64,000 bases of DNA from Chelativorans sp. J32 (lineage in GTDB: Bacteria; Pseudomonadota; Alphaproteobacteria; Rhizobiales; Rhizobiaceae), in NCBI RefSeq assembly GCF_000518985.1, contig NZ_JAEQ01000021.1, positions 24,008 through 88,007 of the forward strand, given 5' to 3'. The notes beneath the pieces were generated by a model that had not been told where the DNA came from, did no database searches, and worked only from the letters and a program-made list of their open reading frames with translations. Numbering within the stretch: the stretch's first letter is position 1; every line of letters begins with the position of its first letter. Positions 61,443-64,000 of this stretch are shown here, piece by piece. The position numbers were made by a program, and so were the translations under genes.

Positions 61443-62231
61443 TCAGGATAGATGAGGCTCTGCCTCCTTGATCACGCCCTCGCATTCCGAGTCGAGGGCA
61501 TCGAACATCTCGCCAAAATCACGGATGAGCAGTTGCCTGTGAATTTCGTAATGAGTGTGCCGCCGGATCTGGATCATGTCGTCTTCGGGATACGAGCAAA
61601 GGAAGTTGTGAAGCTTCGTCTCCGCGGATTCGAATGCACTTAGATTCGGGCAGTCACCGACCTTCATCTCAATGAACGCTGCGGGGTACATCTCTACGAG
61701 CCCCTGCGCCTCTGGATATCGACTGATGTCGTCGAATTTTACGATGTTGTCGAGATCATTGAAGAGGTGGAATTCAATCAACGGAGTGGCGCCATGCCCA
61801 TGATCCCACCGGATCTGAGGGATACCGAATGACGTGCAGAGGATTCGATAAGCAACGAAGCTAGACCCCTTGTCGCGCAGATCGGCAACGAGTTTTTGCG
61901 CGACGCCGTTGGCATAGTTGCTCGTCACCACGGAATTCTTGGCGAGTTCGTAGTTCAGCACATCCTGGAATTGCTTCCCTTGAGTCAAATCCAGCTTCTT
62001 CGCCTTCAGCAGGTCCTGCCGAGCTTCGTAATGCCGGATCCGCTTTCCTAGAAGATTGGCGCGATTGATATATGGTGACGGATTTTCGGATGCCTCGATA
62101 GACTTCGCATAGTAGTCGAGCGCCTCATTCGAACGAAACTCCACCGCGCTCTTCATGCCCAGCTCGAAAAGTCGCTTGCCTTCCTCCCTGTTTTCGTTGG
62201 AGTGTCCTCCGAATAGCCGTCCAAAAACCAT
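61443..62231 (-). CDS. Hypothetical protein with a TPR-like N-terminus
   Basis: A 262-residue protein. The first 110 residues form helical pairs resembling tetratricopeptide repeats (EEGKRLFELGMKSAVEF, then SNEALDYYAKSIEASENPSPYINRA broken over two helices). The rest is unrecognised, with FHLFNDLDNIVKFDDISRYP and an acidic C-terminus. ATG 62231 (MVFGRLFGGHS) is preferred to the more upstream in-frame starts; GGGGGTAGAGTG precedes it. GC and codon choice are less extreme than in flanking genes, suggesting import. Function unknown. Confidence 0.65.
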   Translation of the reverse strand: MVFGRLFGGHSNENREEGKRLFELGMKSAVEFRSNEALDYYAKSIEASENPSPYINRANLLGKRIRHYEARQDLLKAKKLDLTQGKQFQDVLNYELAKNSVVTSNYANGVAQKLVADLRDKGSSFVAYRILCTSFGIPQIRWDHGHGATPLIEFHLFNDLDNIVKFDDISRYPEAQGLVEMYPAAFIEMKVGDCPNLSAFESAETKLHNFLCSYPEDDMIQIRRHTHYEIHRQLLIRDFGEMFDALDSECEGVIKEAEPHLS

Positions 62232-62385
62232 CACTCTACCCCCGTTGATTCTGGGCTCTGATAGCATCAATTTTCACAGGGCGATCTAGGACCAACCCGT
62301 TCGATGCATTCAACGATTCCCAATGCGTTTAAGATCGCCATGTTGCCACCTCCATTTCTCGAATATTGGTGGACGCATTGAAGGA

Positions 62386-62859
62386 TTATCTTTCGACGAC
62401 TCTACCGTCCGCGGTCACCCACATTCCATCGCTTAGATAGACGTCTCCACCTCCGTCATCGATCGCAAACTCCTCATGCAGCGCCTTCATTTCTCGAAGT
62501 GCCAGGACCAAAACATCCTCAAAGTTCATCCGGTCAAGTGCTGTCGTAGCGACTTGAATCAAGTGTTGCGCGTCCGGAGATACCCGCGTCTCGAGATACG
62601 GTCGACCGGCATGGTCCTTCTTCCGTAGAAACCCCATCTCGTAATCACCGAGAATCTGAGCCGTTGCAGCAAGCAGTGCTTCTTGATCCTCAAAGGCTTT
62701 GTATTCACCAGAGTCTTCATGCGCGGTTGCCGTCATGAGTCTGGCCCCGGTTCGATCGAGTATGATCCGGTAGAAAACGTAAGGCTTGGCGCAGATACGG
62801 TACTCTTCTTGCTCCGACGAGAGTTTGTTGGTGGGTTCCATTGCAGGCATTATTTGCAT
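62386..62859 (-). CDS. Hypothetical protein, about 155 aa
   Basis: A soluble, acidic protein with YVFYRIILDRTGARLMTATA near the start and EDVLVLALREMKALHEEFAI toward the end. No family is recognised. Start codons at 62859 (MQIMPAMEP), 62850 and 62841 are all possible, and none has a clear ribosome site. It lies 154 bases upstream of the TPR-like gene on the same strand. The composition resembles that gene's. The following 62860-63287 stretch contains no recognisable feature. Confidence 0.55.
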   Translation of the reverse strand: MQIMPAMEPTNKLSSEQEEYRICAKPYVFYRIILDRTGARLMTATAHEDSGEYKAFEDQEALLAATAQILGDYEMGFLRKKDHAGRPYLETRVSPDAQHLIQVATTALDRMNFEDVLVLALREMKALHEEFAIDDGGGDVYLSDGMWVTADGRVVER

Positions 62860-63287
62860 CCAAGTTGATGATGTTTCTAGCCTCGGATGGGGCAGGCGTC
62901 ATCACCGCGGCAGTCTATCCAATGATGGCGCACCCACAACATCCTGACGACCGCGCAATTCTATTTGATTGAACGCAAGACCGCCAACCTTGCCGCGGGA
63001 CCCGCTTTATCAGTCGCACGCTACACCAGAGAAGGTTTGACGTCAGACCCTTCCTCTCCGCCACTCCAATACTGAGATTGATCGGCGCGCCGGGTGGGGG
63101 GCCGGCACGCCGATCTGTGATGCGGGAGCTTGTCGTGCTTCCGCGGGACGGCTGGACCTGATGGCGGCCGGCCTGGTGGACTCCTTGCGGGTTCGCCGCC
63201 CTTCCCACCGCCATGCTCGATCCGCCCCACAGTGCGGCGTCTCCCATGGTCCCCGCGCTTATCGGGTCCGGGTCCCCCTCGGTTGGC

Positions 63288-64000
63288 TCAGGCGTCCTGC
63301 TCGGCCAGCGGCGCGAGCGTGTCAATCTCGGCGATCTTTTCGAATTCGCCGAGATATTCCTGGCGGTGGCTGGCGAGCCAGCGCGTCACGCGGCCATTGG
63401 CCAGGAGCTTGGCGATATAGCCGCGCGCCACCGTCAGATGCAGATTGTCGATGCCATAGGTTTCCTCGACCGATTTGACCTGGGTCTGCAGCGCCGCCAG
63501 CTCCCGCTCCATGCGCGCGATCTGCTGGCCCGAAGGGGTCGGGGCCGCCGCGCCCTTGCCCTTCTTGGCTGCAGCCAGCTGATTGTCCGGGGTCGCCGCG
63601 CGAAGGGCGCGGCAAACATGATCGGAAAATTGTTCTGCCCGATCATCAGGTCCGCGGCCTCGATCTGCCGCACCGCCGACATCTGCCGCAAAATGTCGAA
63701 CACCCTCATCGAGCAGGGCGTGTCCTTCAGCATCTCGGCCGCTTCGGCGCTGATGCCGTCAAGCAGGCGAAAGCGGCGGATGACCGATTCCACCTGCAGA
63801 TTGACCGCCTCGGCAATGTCGGCCGCCGGCACGCCGCGCTCCATGGCGCGCGCAATCATCCGGTGCTCCTGAATCGGCGGGATCCGGTTGACCCGCTTGT
63901 TGTAGGTATAGGTATCGTCTTCGGTGGCGATCAGGCATTCAACCTCTTCAATGCCAAGCTGCTTCAGCGCCTCGGTTCGCAAATGCCCGTCGAGCAGGAA
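63288..64000 (-). pseudogene. RepB/ParB-like plasmid partitioning protein, frameshifted and cut by the right edge
   Basis: From the right edge the frame reads FLLDGHLRTEALKQLGIEEV, then DDTYTYNKRVNRIPPIQEHR, a ParB-type core, and a helical HTH region ERGVPAADIAEAVNLQVESV. Near 63605 the frame is lost (FAAPFARRP). The correct continuation RAATPDNQLAAAKKGKG is one frame away and leads to a coiled-coil C-terminus (MERELAALQTQVKSVEETYG) ending at 63288. This is the RepB C-terminal-domain type found with DUF1403 and ScpB. The N-terminus lies beyond the window. The shift fits a single-base loss; a sequencing error is possible. Confidence 0.75.

Noticed and set aside
1..64000. CRISPR arrays, tRNA or rRNA genes, riboswitches
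   Set aside because: No regularly spaced repeats, cloverleaf-like sequence or known riboswitch core was noticed on reading; a dedicated scan could still find one.

Overview
The window looks like a GC-rich alphaproteobacterium of the Hyphomicrobiales (rhizobia and relatives). This is inferred from three things: a GGAAC-N16-CGTT promoter of the general-stress (EcfG) type, a heme-copper oxidase cluster with a fused subunit I+III and a CtaG assembly factor, and a DUF1403 / ScpB / RepB-like trio typical of rhizobial plasmids and islands. No rRNA, tRNA, CRISPR array or intact transposase gene was seen.

1-15 kb: a hybrid sensor kinase runs off the left edge. It is followed by a secreted three-repeat protein, a GlxA-type AraC regulator divergent from a SAM methyltransferase, a potassium-channel-like protein with a zinc-ribbon tail, and two very small genes. 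An XRE/MmyB regulator comes next with a recognisable operator that recurs before a SnoaL-like gene. Then come two FMN split-barrel proteins, one fused to GAF and a helix-turn-helix-like region, an exported protein of unknown function, a berberine-bridge-type flavoprotein and a GNAT acetyltransferase.

15.5-27.3 kb: a probable catabolic locus contains an M20/ArgE-like deacylase, a LysR regulator, a complete branched-chain-amino-acid-type ABC importer, DUF1028, RidA and a flavin monooxygenase. A LysR/SDR divergent pair follows.

27.5-34.3 kb: a periplasmic thiol-redox locus. DsbD, a membrane-TlpA fusion and DsbA run one way; a lipoprotein L,D-transpeptidase, an OmpR-type two-component system and a second DsbA run the other way. 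Between the two operons lies CTTAAG-N5-CTTAAG, the form of a PmrA/QseB box, so the locus is probably one autoregulated regulon.

34.9-42.8 kb: an MFS exporter is divergent from an AraC regulator. A terminal oxidase operon follows (CtaG, CopD/HemJ-like protein, subunit II, subunit I+III fusion, small membrane subunit), with a DUF2231 gene on the opposite strand. Subunit II lacks the CuA cysteines.

43-64 kb: an accessory island rich in broken genes. It holds a truncated DUF1403 gene, frameshifted scpB, a frameshifted and truncated trlF, a TRAP transporter fragment and the 3' half of a type 3 BREX system (truncated brxHII, pglZ, brxA). Next comes an intact defence-like module: a WYL regulator and HEPN protein, divergent from a TM0106-type nuclease-helicase, a McrB with an inserted EVE-like domain, and McrC. 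The island ends in a frameshifted monooxygenase-like remnant, two orphan genes and a frameshifted RepB/ParB-like gene at the right edge. The WYL-HEPN // nuclease-helicase-McrB-McrC module is the best candidate for a poorly described system.
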